64,000 nt of DNA from Pseudomonadales bacterium (GTDB lineage Bacteria > Pseudomonadota > Gammaproteobacteria > Pseudomonadales > JAHRWD01). The stretch spans positions 1 to 64,000 of the forward strand of contig JAESUM010000023.1 in the NCBI GenBank assembly GCA_016763075.1, given 5' to 3'. The translations under genes were made by a program, and so were the position numbers. Positions 20,296 through 29,411 of this stretch are shown here, one piece after another; the first letter of the stretch is position 1; each line of letters starts with the position of its first letter. A model generated the notes under the pieces. That model worked only from the letters and a program-made list of their open reading frames with translations, made no database searches and was not told the origin of the DNA.

Positions 20296-22692
20296 GTGTT
20301 TAATTCATTCCTAAAAATGATCGACGATTGTAACTTATTTTTACGCACCTGCCGGTTGGCCGGATTATCAGCCCTAGTACTGTCTGGCAGTTTGTTTGCG
20401 CAAAGCTCTGGTATTACGCAAAGCTCTGGTATTAATAGTGCAGCGGAATCATTTAATTGGTTACCAACGGCGCAATTATCCGCGCAGCAAAAGCAGCAAG
20501 TTGCGCCGTTTTGCAGCGGTGGTTACCTTTATTCAGACGAACCTGAATCCGCCAAGTTGCAGCCGTTAGCCAGTCAGTCTACCCAGATATCTGCAGACCA
20601 AATTGAATATCAAGATGATGCCGGCAGCTTGATGTCGGGTAATGTTGAGGTGCGCCAAGGCTCACGGCTGCTAACTGCAGATTCATTAACCATTGGTAGC
20701 GGGCAGCGTAGGCTTGAGCTGAAAGGCCGCATTTCAATCGTAGATGCTGAAATGGTGCTGCTGGCAAAAGAGGCCGTGGTTGACCTTGATGGCACCGAGT
20801 CCAAATTAGAAGGCGCACAATATTTATTGCGCACTTCAAAAATGCGTGGCACCGCGCAGACACTTGAGCGCGGTGACGCAAACAACATTGAAATTAGACA
20901 AGGCTCTTTTAGCAGCTGCGAACCCGGCAACGAGTCTTGGGCTTTTTACGCCGATCGCATTGAGCTAAACCTTGATAGCGGTTTTGGCAGCGCCAAACAT
21001 ATGCGTTTGGAGGTTGCGGGCATTCCGGTTTTTTACGCGCCTTATATTTATTTTCCCATTGATGACCAACGCCACACCGGTTTTTTAATGCCCAGTATTG
21101 GCAGCTCCTCTGATGCCGGGTTTGAACTGGTCACGCCTTATTACCTGAACTTGGCTAAAAATTATGACCTGACGTTAACTCCGCGAGTCATGAGCAAACG
21201 CGGCCTAATGTTAGACACTGAGTTTCGTTATTTGGGTAAAAAGCGGACTGGTCGAGTTGACCTAGCGTGGTTGCCCGGGGACCGGGGCGATATCGACCCG
21301 CTGTTAGGTTTGCCAGAAAACCCCGATAGATGGTTGGTGGGTTGGCACCACAGCCAGCGCTTTGGTGGCGGTTGGTCATCCCAGGTAGATTTTAACCGAG
21401 TCAGCGATATCGACTATTTTCGCGATCTTGAGTTCTCTGGCTTTATTTCTGGTAATCCTAATCATCTCAGCCAGCGTGTACAGCTTGGTTATGACTCGGC
21501 GCACTGGTCTAGCGCGATTCAATATCAAAAATATCAAACCATCGACCTCGATTTAACCAAGCCTTATGGCCTGCGGCCAGGGGTATCGGTTTTGGGGTCA
21601 GATTTGCTCCAAAATATACCCGTAGAGCTTAACGTAAACGCACAATACAGCGATTTCTACCGCGATAATAATGGCCTGACCGGAGCGCAAAGAGTCAACG
21701 GCAAGCGCTTGGTGCTAACCCCTGAGCTGAGTTATCCACTTGAGTTTTCGTCGGGGTATATTCGGCCCACGGCTAAGCTCTGGTATTTGCGCTATGAGCT
21801 CACCGATCACCTAAATGGTTTTGACCCGGAGCCAGAGTTCGGCGTGCCAGCAGTGAGTGTTGATGCTGCTTTATCGCTGCAGCGCGAGGTTGATTTAGGT
21901 GCTGATGGTTGGCGTCAAATCCTTGAACCACGAATCTATTTTTTGAATGTTGAACATGAAAGACAAAGTGGTTTGCCGAGTTTTGACACCGAGCTCAACC
22001 GCTTTAGTTACGCGCAATTGTTTCGAGATAACCGGTTTTCTGGCAATGACCGTATTGGCGATACCCGGCAGCTTAGTTTGGCGTTCTCAACCCAGTTACT
22101 CAACGCCGCAGGTGCAAGAGTGTTTGATGGTGGGTTAGGGCGTATTTTTTACTTTAAAGACCGCAACGTAGTTTTAAGCGGCTTGCCCACACAAACTGAA
22201 ACCACCGATCATTCTCCGCTGGCGGGATATTTGCGCTATGCCTATTCTAGTCGTACCGATATTTCGGTAGGTTTTGCCGTTACCGGTGATCATTTAATAG
22301 ATGCAGATGTAAGGTTAATGTACCGAAAAGACGACAGACATTTGCTGCGCTTTGGTTACCGCTTTAGCCGCGCCGATGTAAGCCATGATTTGGTCGAACA
22401 GCCAGGTTTTTCAACTCTTTGGGGGTTGGATGATCGATGGACACTGGTCGCTCATTGGGACTATGATGTGGCTCAAAATCGAACCTTAGATGCGCTGGCC
22501 GGTCTTCAATATGACCAGTGCTGCTGGATGGTAAGTGTACACGCTAGAAAATGGCTCACCGACGGCAATGTTTTAGGCTCCAACGTACAGTCAAAAAGCG
22601 CATTCTTTGTGCAGTTTGAGCTAAAAGGCCTTGGCAATATAGGCGACAAACTGAGCCAGATCATCAAGTCCAAAATACCAGAATTCGAATAA
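20296..22692 (+). CDS. lptD: LPS-assembly protein LptD
   Basis: OstA domain ISADQIEYQDDAGSLMSGNVEVRQGSRLL; FYAPYIYFPIDDQRHTGFLMPSIG; C-terminal CCW; GTG start at 20296 or ATG at 20317. Confidence 0.96.
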   Translation: MFNSFLKMIDDCNLFLRTCRLAGLSALVLSGSLFAQSSGITQSSGINSAAESFNWLPTAQLSAQQKQQVAPFCSGGYLYSDEPESAKLQPLASQSTQISADQIEYQDDAGSLMSGNVEVRQGSRLLTADSLTIGSGQRRLELKGRISIVDAEMVLLAKEAVVDLDGTESKLEGAQYLLRTSKMRGTAQTLERGDANNIEIRQGSFSSCEPGNESWAFYADRIELNLDSGFGSAKHMRLEVAGIPVFYAPYIYFPIDDQRHTGFLMPSIGSSSDAGFELVTPYYLNLAKNYDLTLTPRVMSKRGLMLDTEFRYLGKKRTGRVDLAWLPGDRGDIDPLLGLPENPDRWLVGWHHSQRFGGGWSSQVDFNRVSDIDYFRDLEFSGFISGNPNHLSQRVQLGYDSAHWSSAIQYQKYQTIDLDLTKPYGLRPGVSVLGSDLLQNIPVELNVNAQYSDFYRDNNGLTGAQRVNGKRLVLTPELSYPLEFSSGYIRPTAKLWYLRYELTDHLNGFDPEPEFGVPAVSVDAALSLQREVDLGADGWRQILEPRIYFLNVEHERQSGLPSFDTELNRFSYAQLFRDNRFSGNDRIGDTRQLSLAFSTQLLNAAGARVFDGGLGRIFYFKDRNVVLSGLPTQTETTDHSPLAGYLRYAYSSRTDISVGFAVTGDHLIDADVRLMYRKDDRHLLRFGYRFSRADVSHDLVEQPGFSTLWGLDDRWTLVAHWDYDVAQNRTLDALAGLQYDQCCWMVSVHARKWLTDGNVLGSNVQSKSAFFVQFELKGLGNIGDKLSQIIKSKIPEFE

Positions 22693-22722
22693 TCGTATAC
22701 GTGTTCCAAATACGTACTAAAC

Positions 22723-24054
22723 ATGGGTAATCCGTTAGTGAATAAAATTTTTAAAACGCAGCAAATATTGGGCATTGTCCTTTTATTGGGCGCAGCGCTA
22801 CAAGTAAGCGTGGCCCAAGCGCAGGTACAGTGGTTGGATCGCAGTATTGCCATCGTCGAAGACAGCGTAATTTTGCAAAGCCAATTTGATGCACGGCTTA
22901 TCAATATCGAGAAAAAACTAGACTTCAGACCTGAAGGCGCGCCAAAGCCTTCACGTGCTGTTATTGAACAACAAGTGCTCGACGTGCTGATTCTTGAAAG
23001 CATTCAATTACAAATGGCGCAGCGACGTGGTATTCGAATCGACGATGACGAGCTAAACACCGCCGTACAAGGTATTGCTGGTCAAAATAAAATGACCCTG
23101 CAAGAGTTTAAAGTAGCGGTTCAAGAGGACGGTTTGAGCTACCTCGATGCACGGGAACAAATCCGTAGTGAAATGCTATTGAACCGGGTTCAGCAGTGGA
23201 CTCTAAGAAACCGCATTGCGGTGAGTGCTCAAGAAATTGACAGCTACCTTAATTCCGCCGAAGGCCAGCAACGCCTTTCAACGGAATACTTGCTCTCACA
23301 TGTACTGCTAACGGTACCTACTGGCACATCGGTACAAACCTTGGCGAAAATTGAAAAAGAAGCCAATGCCATCGCGGCTGAATTTAAGCAAGGTTTAAGC
23401 TTTTTAGAGCTTTCAAGAAGTGGCGCAAGAGGCGAATATACCTTACGTGCTGCAGATTTAGGTTGGCGTAAAATTGTTGGAATCCCAAGCTTGTTTGCCA
23501 AGCAGGTGCCGGCAATGGTCAAAGGCGATATCGTCGGGCCCATTCAAAGCCCAAGCGGCTTTCATTTCATCCGATTAGAAGAAAAACGCGGTGCAGCCGT
23601 ACATATTGTGGATGAAGTATTGATTCGGCATATTTTGGTATCTCCCAACGAAGTACGTACGGATGAATACACCAAACAGCTGGCAATGAGCCTGTCTGAG
23701 CGAATAAAAAAAGGTGAAGACTTTGCTGTTTTAGCTAAACAGTTTTCTGAAGATCCCGGTTCAGCGCAAGAGGGCGGTGCGCTTGGTTGGGCGGGGTACG
23801 ATAAGTATGTACCTGCCTTTTCAGCGACAGCTAAACGCTTGGAGGTGGGTGAAATGAGTGAGCCGTTCCAAACTCAATTTGGCTGGCACATATTAAATTT
23901 GCTTGAGCGCCGCAATGAAGACCGGTCTGTTGAATTTCAGCGCAACCAAATTAGACATCTTATTTTTAATCGCAAATTTGAAGAAGAGAAACTTAATTGG
24001 CTTCGAAAAATTCGCGAAGAATCTTTTGTTGAGATATTGACACCTGAGGCATAA
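22723..24054 (+). CDS. surA: Periplasmic chaperone / PPIase SurA
   Basis: LDRSIAIVEDSVILQSQFDARL; two parvulin domains; LGWAGYDKYVPAF, FGWHILNLLERR. Confidence 0.96.
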   Translation: MGNPLVNKIFKTQQILGIVLLLGAALQVSVAQAQVQWLDRSIAIVEDSVILQSQFDARLINIEKKLDFRPEGAPKPSRAVIEQQVLDVLILESIQLQMAQRRGIRIDDDELNTAVQGIAGQNKMTLQEFKVAVQEDGLSYLDAREQIRSEMLLNRVQQWTLRNRIAVSAQEIDSYLNSAEGQQRLSTEYLLSHVLLTVPTGTSVQTLAKIEKEANAIAAEFKQGLSFLELSRSGARGEYTLRAADLGWRKIVGIPSLFAKQVPAMVKGDIVGPIQSPSGFHFIRLEEKRGAAVHIVDEVLIRHILVSPNEVRTDEYTKQLAMSLSERIKKGEDFAVLAKQFSEDPGSAQEGGALGWAGYDKYVPAFSATAKRLEVGEMSEPFQTQFGWHILNLLERRNEDRSVEFQRNQIRHLIFNRKFEEEKLNWLRKIREESFVEILTPEA

Positions 24055-24218
24055 AAAACACCGATGGTTGGCCGTGTGCTTTGCGCCGCTCCAACCTTTT
24101 GAGCTTTCAATAACAAGCGTTAGAACTTCAATCGCTGTTTAATGTTTATTTAACGTTTGTGTAACCGTTTTTTGGTTTTTATTGAAATTTAAAGTAAACC
24201 GACCCTTAGGTTTATCCT

Positions 24219-25250
24219 ATTAAAAATCCCCCATATCGAATTGCCATTACCGCGGGCGAGCCTGCGGGCATTGGCCCAGACCTAGTTTTGGCAATAGCCC
24301 AACAATCCGTTGATATCTTTGCTGGGCATGAGCTGGTGGTTGTGGCAGATGCACAGCTACTTGAGCAACGTGCTCGCGAGCTAAATTTACCCATCAAGCT
24401 AAAGCGCGTTCAAGCCAGTGATCCCGTAAACCTTAACCCTACGGGCCAAATTAGTGTGTTGCATTGCCCCGTGGCGCAGCCGGTTGTTGCCGGCCAGCTC
24501 AACTGTGCAAATGCCGAATACGTATTGCAGACATTACGCGCTGCAACTCACGGCTGTATGGATAACCAGTTTGCCGCAATGGTTACCGCACCGGTTAATA
24601 AAGCGGTCATTAATGATGCTGGAATTCCATTTAGTGGTCACACAGAATTTTTAGAACAGTTAACCGGCGCTGAAAAAGTGGTGATGTTATTGGCCGCTGA
24701 ACCAACCGCGAACCAACCTGGTTTACGTGTTGCACTAGCGACGACTCATTTACCCGTTTCAGCCGTAGCGCAAGCCATCACGGCAGATTTATTGCGCCAA
24801 ATATTAGAAGTTTTTTGCCAGTCGCTGCAGACTCAATTTGGAATTTCCGCCCCGCGTATTCTAGTGGCAGGGCTCAACCCACATGCTGGCGAGAGCGGCC
24901 ATTTGGGCAGAGAAGAAATTGAAATTATCAGCCCGCTGCTTGATGAGTTACGTTCAGAGGGCATGAACTTAGTGGGCCCGCTACCAGCAGATACCTTGTT
25001 TACGCCGCCGTATCTTGAACAAGCTGACGGCATATTGGCCATGTACCACGACCAAGGTTTGCCGGTGCTCAAATATTTGGGTTTTGGTCGCTCGGTAAAC
25101 ATTACCTTGGGCTTGCCGATTATTCGCACCTCGGTCGACCACGGTACCGCATTGGACCTTGCCGGTACCGGCAAGGCCAAGGCCGGCAGCCTGGTTGCCG
25201 CTATTAAATTGGCTATTGAAATGGCCCAAAACAACACTCAAAAAACCTAA
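24219..25250 (+). CDS. pdxA: 4-hydroxythreonine-4-phosphate dehydrogenase PdxA, apparent ATT start
   Basis: In-frame upstream of the track's TTG start the translation is IKNPPYRIAITAGEPAGIGPDLVLAIAQQ, the conserved PdxA N-terminus; stop TAG at 24207-24209; no ATG/GTG/TTG between stop and conserved motif; AGG at 24208-24210. Confidence 0.85.
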   Translation: MKNPPYRIAITAGEPAGIGPDLVLAIAQQSVDIFAGHELVVVADAQLLEQRARELNLPIKLKRVQASDPVNLNPTGQISVLHCPVAQPVVAGQLNCANAEYVLQTLRAATHGCMDNQFAAMVTAPVNKAVINDAGIPFSGHTEFLEQLTGAEKVVMLLAAEPTANQPGLRVALATTHLPVSAVAQAITADLLRQILEVFCQSLQTQFGISAPRILVAGLNPHAGESGHLGREEIEIISPLLDELRSEGMNLVGPLPADTLFTPPYLEQADGILAMYHDQGLPVLKYLGFGRSVNITLGLPIIRTSVDHGTALDLAGTGKAKAGSLVAAIKLAIEMAQNNTQKT

Positions 25251-25258
25251 GGTATTTC

Positions 25259-26068
25259 ATGGCCTACACCACAGATCATCGACCTCGTAAGCGCTTTGGT
25301 CAGCATTTTTTGCGCGACGACGGTGTTATTCAGCACATCGTTGATGAGATACACCCGCAAGCTGGCGAACACCTGATCGAAATTGGCCCCGGTGAAGGGG
25401 TATTGACCCGCGTGCTAGAGCGTCCGGATCTTGAATTAGATTTAGTAGAGATTGACCGTGACCTAATTGCGCATTTACAAGAGATGTTCGCAGGGTGTGA
25501 GCACCTAAATATCCACGAAGCAGATGCATTGAAATTCGATTTTTCAACGTTGAAGCGCAGCGGAAAACCGATGCGGTTAGTCGGTAATTTGCCTTACAAT
25601 ATTTCATCGCCGCTATTGCTGCATTTGGTGAAATACGCCGACGATATTCTCGACATGCATTTCATGCTGCAAAAAGAGATGGTAGACCGAATGGCCGCTG
25701 ATGTGGGCGGCTCCAACTACGGCCGTTTTACCGTAATGATGCAATATTATTTTGATATCGATTCGCTTTTTGATGTCTACCCTGAAGCCTTCAAACCACC
25801 ACCCAAAGTGATGTCAGCCGTGGTGCGCGTGGTACCGCGAGCAACGCTATTGCCCTTGTCAGATGCCAAACAGTTTGAAGAACTGGTTAAACAAGCCTTC
25901 AGCCAACGCCGTAAAAAAATTAGAAATACCTTGGGTCAATGGTTTACCGCTGCGGAAATGGCGGACTGCGGAGTAAATGAAGCTGACCGCCCTCAACAGG
26001 TGCCGGTTAAATCCTATGTGAACCTCAGCAATGCACTGTCTGCACGTCAGCAAGAGCAAACAGACTAA
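25259..26068 (+). CDS. rsmA: 16S rRNA dimethyladenosine transferase RsmA/KsgA
   Basis: RKRFGQHFLRDDGVI, EIGPGEGVLTRVL, LVGNLPYNISSPLL. Confidence 0.97.
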   Translation: MAYTTDHRPRKRFGQHFLRDDGVIQHIVDEIHPQAGEHLIEIGPGEGVLTRVLERPDLELDLVEIDRDLIAHLQEMFAGCEHLNIHEADALKFDFSTLKRSGKPMRLVGNLPYNISSPLLLHLVKYADDILDMHFMLQKEMVDRMAADVGGSNYGRFTVMMQYYFDIDSLFDVYPEAFKPPPKVMSAVVRVVPRATLLPLSDAKQFEELVKQAFSQRRKKIRNTLGQWFTAAEMADCGVNEADRPQQVPVKSYVNLSNALSARQQEQTD

Positions 26069-26070
26069 CC

Positions 26071-26895
26071 ATGGCAACGTACGCGGTAGGAGATATTCAG
26101 GGCTGTTACGAGCCACTGCAACGCTTGCTTGAAAAGGTAAGCTTTGACCCTGCAAATGATCGCTTGTGGGCCGTGGGTGATTTGGTGAGCCGTGGGCCAG
26201 ACTCATTAAAAGTGCTGCGTTTTTTAAAATCACTGGGTTCACAATTTACCACGGTGCTTGGAAACCACGACCTACACTTACTAGCGCTCAATGAGGGTAT
26301 TAAAAACCCAGAAAAAGCGCCCACTTTACGCCAAGTGTTGGATGCACCTGATTGCACCGAGCTACTAGATTGGCTAAAAACATGGCCCTTGGCCTATGCC
26401 GAAACGATTAATGAGCATTCGTATCTGATGGTGCACGCGGGAGTGCCGCCAAACTGGTCGATACGCGATACTTTGGACCGCGCAGCGGAAGTGGAAGTTG
26501 TGTTAGCCAGCGATCATTACACTGATTTTTTAAAAGCAATGTACGGCGACTTACCAAACCAATGGCATGATAATTTGGCTGGCTATGAGCGCCTTCGGTT
26601 TATTACCAATAGTCTTACGCGGATGCGCTTTTGTAACGCCGATAACATGCTAGAGTTAGCGACTAAAGGGGCGGCAAGCGATGCGCCAAATGGGTACCAG
26701 CCTTGGTTCAGTTATCCGCGCCAAGAAAGTAGCGAAACAGAGGTTATATTTGGCCATTGGGCTGCTCTTGAGGGTGACACTGGAGATTGCGCTACCGTTC
26801 ATGGGCTAGACACCGGCTGTGTTTGGGGGCGTCAGTTAACGCTTATGAGGCTGGAAGACCAAAAGCTTTTTTCTATTGAATGTAAGAATCAATAG
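26071..26895 (+). CDS. apaH: Symmetrical diadenosine tetraphosphatase ApaH
   Basis: MATYAVGDIQGCYEPLQRLL, VGDLVSRGPDSLKVLRFL, TVLGNHDLHLLAL. Confidence 0.97.
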   Translation: MATYAVGDIQGCYEPLQRLLEKVSFDPANDRLWAVGDLVSRGPDSLKVLRFLKSLGSQFTTVLGNHDLHLLALNEGIKNPEKAPTLRQVLDAPDCTELLDWLKTWPLAYAETINEHSYLMVHAGVPPNWSIRDTLDRAAEVEVVLASDHYTDFLKAMYGDLPNQWHDNLAGYERLRFITNSLTRMRFCNADNMLELATKGAASDAPNGYQPWFSYPRQESSETEVIFGHWAALEGDTGDCATVHGLDTGCVWGRQLTLMRLEDQKLFSIECKNQ

Positions 26896-27065
26896 ACGCT
26901 ACTGATTTCATATATAGTGGCGGGTTTGATAGCCAGTTTATTGGGCGCAATACCAAGCCTAACGGAAGAAAGCAGTGCGTTTGTTGATGTTTTTATAATT
27001 CAGGCGTATAAACTATACCCTGTAAAAATAAAACAAGAAAAATCAAGTGACAATGTGAGGAAGTG

Positions 27066-27665
27066 ATGACTACAGCCAGTTTAAGCAAAGGCGATGAATT
27101 TGTAATTGGTACACCGGGCAGCGTTAATATCGCTACGGTATCGGTAGGACTCGGCTGGGACGTAAGCAAAATTCGTTCTAAAGGGATTTTTGGAATCGGC
27201 GCGGGTGAAAAAGAAACCGCAGTAGATTTAGATGCATCGTGCATTTTGTTTGATGCTAGCAAGCAGATGACTGACCAAGTTTCCTTTCAACAGTTAAAAA
27301 GTAACTGTGGAGCAGTAGAGCATACCGGCGACAATACAACAGGTGATGCCCCTGGAGCCGATGAAGTTATCAACGTAAACCTGTCTAAAATTCCAGCAGG
27401 TGTGCAATCATTGGTTTTTACCGTGAATTGCTTTTCTGAACTTACGTTTGATCAAATCTCGGCTGCATTCATCACGATTTTTGATACTGTGAATAACCAA
27501 GAAATTGCGCGTTTTGACCTTTCAATGGATGGCGGCGACCATACCGGTTTGATTATTGGCAAGTTGACTAGAAAAGATGATGGTTGGGTTTTTCAAGCGA
27601 TTGAAGATTTTGAATATGGCCATACCTACATAAAATTAATACCTGCGATACAAAAACTTTTATAA
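27066..27665 (+). CDS. TerD family protein
   Basis: VSVGLGWDVSKI...AVDLDASCILFD...GDNTTGDAPGADEVINVNLSKIP...RFDLSMDGGDHTGLIIGKL. Confidence 0.9.
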   Translation: MTTASLSKGDEFVIGTPGSVNIATVSVGLGWDVSKIRSKGIFGIGAGEKETAVDLDASCILFDASKQMTDQVSFQQLKSNCGAVEHTGDNTTGDAPGADEVINVNLSKIPAGVQSLVFTVNCFSELTFDQISAAFITIFDTVNNQEIARFDLSMDGGDHTGLIIGKLTRKDDGWVFQAIEDFEYGHTYIKLIPAIQKLL

Positions 27666-27694
27666 AGATAAATTTTGAAAGGTATTAAACGCTC

Positions 27695-27733
27695 AAAAAG
27701 GGTGACGGGCATATGCCAGTCACCCTTTTTTTA
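27695..27733 (+). terminator. Rho-independent terminator after terD-like gene
   Basis: AAAAAGGGTGAC-loop-GTCACCCTTTTTTT hairpin with U-run. Confidence 0.88.
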
Positions 27734-27792
27734 TGTTTGAAATTTAACTTAAGACAACGCGTCGCTCACTCAATGAATAACAAAGGTAGTGA

Positions 27793-28224
27793 ATGAGCAA
27801 CCTATTAGCCCCGGAAGTTTGGGGTCTGTTTTTAAGTGCTTTTATCTCGTCAACATTGGCACCGGGCGGTTCAGAGATAGTACTAAGCTATTTATTGATA
27901 GATGGAAAACTAGCTCCAACCTTTTTGGTGATAGTCGCAACCCTCGGGAACAGCCTGGGTGCTATAACTACCTGGTTTTTGGGGTACTTGATGGCGGTAA
28001 AAATAAACCCAAAGGGCATTACGCGTACGTTGTCAGATCGATCTGTCGAGATTATGCAAAACTGGGGCGCGGCCGCGTTACTGCTTTCTTGGGTGCCGCT
28101 GCTGGGAGATGGTTTATGTTTGGCCGCCGGGTGGCTTAGGTTGCCGAAGTGGCGCTGCTTTGTTGTCATTGTGGTGGGCAAAGCGATTCGTTATATGGCT
28201 ATCGCTTATATGCTGGCCCAGTAG
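27793..28224 (+). CDS. YqaA-like DedA/SNARE-associated family membrane protein
   Basis: FISSTLAPGGSEIVLSYLL...TLGNSLGAITTWFLGYL...LLSWVPLLGDGLCLAAGWLR. Confidence 0.85.
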   Translation: MSNLLAPEVWGLFLSAFISSTLAPGGSEIVLSYLLIDGKLAPTFLVIVATLGNSLGAITTWFLGYLMAVKINPKGITRTLSDRSVEIMQNWGAAALLLSWVPLLGDGLCLAAGWLRLPKWRCFVVIVVGKAIRYMAIAYMLAQ

Positions 28225-28386
28225 AAGGCTAGCGCGGGGCAAGAGCCAGGCTGCATCAGGGTTGAGCGGGGGTTAAATTAGGGCTAAAACCAGAGCTGAC
28301 GTAGAATAAAAACAGAGCGTTAACCAAGCAATGAACGCCGTAGTTTAGGTCTACGGAGGTGCAATACCTCAAAAGTAGCCGCTGCG

Positions 28387-29214
28387 TTAGGGCGTATTAG
28401 CAGAAGAGCTAGACAACACATCTAGTTTTGTTTGCATATCTATAATGGTTTTTCGGAGTTTATCCAACGTTCGATTGGTTTGCACTCTGAAGGAATCGAT
28501 CGCTACTATCGCCTCTTCATTACTTTGTATTTTTCGTGATAATGGCGTTAGGTTGGTAGATTTTTGTTGTCTGGGCAGTTTATTTATTTCACTACGTAAT
28601 TTAGATATTTGTGCATTGAGTTGATTAGAAGTGGTTTTGATCTGTGCTTTGGTAGAGGTAATAGATTTTGAAACCGCAGCCACTTTTTTACTTTGAGACT
28701 TATCAGCCTTTTTACTTTGGCTGGATACGCTAGTGATTTTTTTAGAAACATTTTTATGATTGGCTTTTGCCGTGGCAAGGCCTTTTTCATTCGACGAAAT
28801 TAAGCTGCGCTGCTTTTTGTAATTGCCCCACAATTTTCGTATTTCCGAGTCAAACAACGCTAGCTTTTTTTGAACAGAACCACCAGGTTGGTTTAGCACT
28901 TGGTCGGTTAATTCTAGTTGTTCGTTTACCGTATCTAGGTTAGCCAAGGCTTGGTCTAACTGGCTTTGAGTAGAACTAAGTTGTAGCTGCAGCCCAGAAA
29001 CTGCGGTGTACCCCCAGTAACTACCACCGGCTAATACAACGCTAAGGCATATTGCTACGGTGTATGTAAGGGTATTGCCGCGGCTTTGCGCCGCAGGGTT
29101 AGGGGCACTTTTTCTACGGCGCTGAAATGATGCAACTTCATCTTTAGCGGGAGTCATTGAACCCGTGGGTTTTTTCGGGGTTTGGGTCGGCGGCGTGGGG
29201 CGTTGAGAGGGCAT
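28387..29214 (-). CDS. Hypothetical membrane-anchored coiled-coil protein
   Basis: Single TM (YTVAICLSVVLAGGSYWGYTAV) then Gln/Lys/Ser rich coiled coil. Confidence 0.65.
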   Translation of the reverse strand: MPSQRPTPPTQTPKKPTGSMTPAKDEVASFQRRRKSAPNPAAQSRGNTLTYTVAICLSVVLAGGSYWGYTAVSGLQLQLSSTQSQLDQALANLDTVNEQLELTDQVLNQPGGSVQKKLALFDSEIRKLWGNYKKQRSLISSNEKGLATAKANHKNVSKKITSVSSQSKKADKSQSKKVAAVSKSITSTKAQIKTTSNQLNAQISKLRSEINKLPRQQKSTNLTPLSRKIQSNEEAIVAIDSFRVQTNRTLDKLRKTIIDMQTKLDVLSSSSANTP

Positions 29215-29411
29215 ACTGGACGGACACTTCGCTTAGTGATTGGATGAAAAAAAGGTGTAGATAATATTGCTTTGGTTGCAAGCGCTAATACGTGCTGTTA
29301 TAAAGCTGAAACCATAGTAGTCGTTTTAAAAGTACTCAGCGCCAACCCACATTGTAGATTGGCGCTGAGCAAATACTAATCAGGCAATAGTACCGAATAT
29401 TGCGAGTGAGT

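Noticed and set aside
20398-20436. Imperfect direct repeat CGCAAAGCTCTGGTATTA in lptD
   Set aside because: Short in-frame duplication (QSSGITQSSGI) after the signal peptide; unremarkable.
22506-23003. 165-aa minus-strand ORF across lptD/surA junction
   Set aside because: Overlaps two conserved genes on the opposite strand; shadow ORF.
24066-24101. GGTTGG...CCAACCTTTT hairpin between surA and pdxA as a terminator
   Set aside because: Short stem, large loop, weak T tract, and it would split a conserved operon; insufficient evidence.
27066-27665. TerD-like gene as part of a tellurite/phage-defence ter cluster
   Set aside because: No other ter genes (terA/B/C/Z or associated biosynthetic genes) nearby; orphan TerD.
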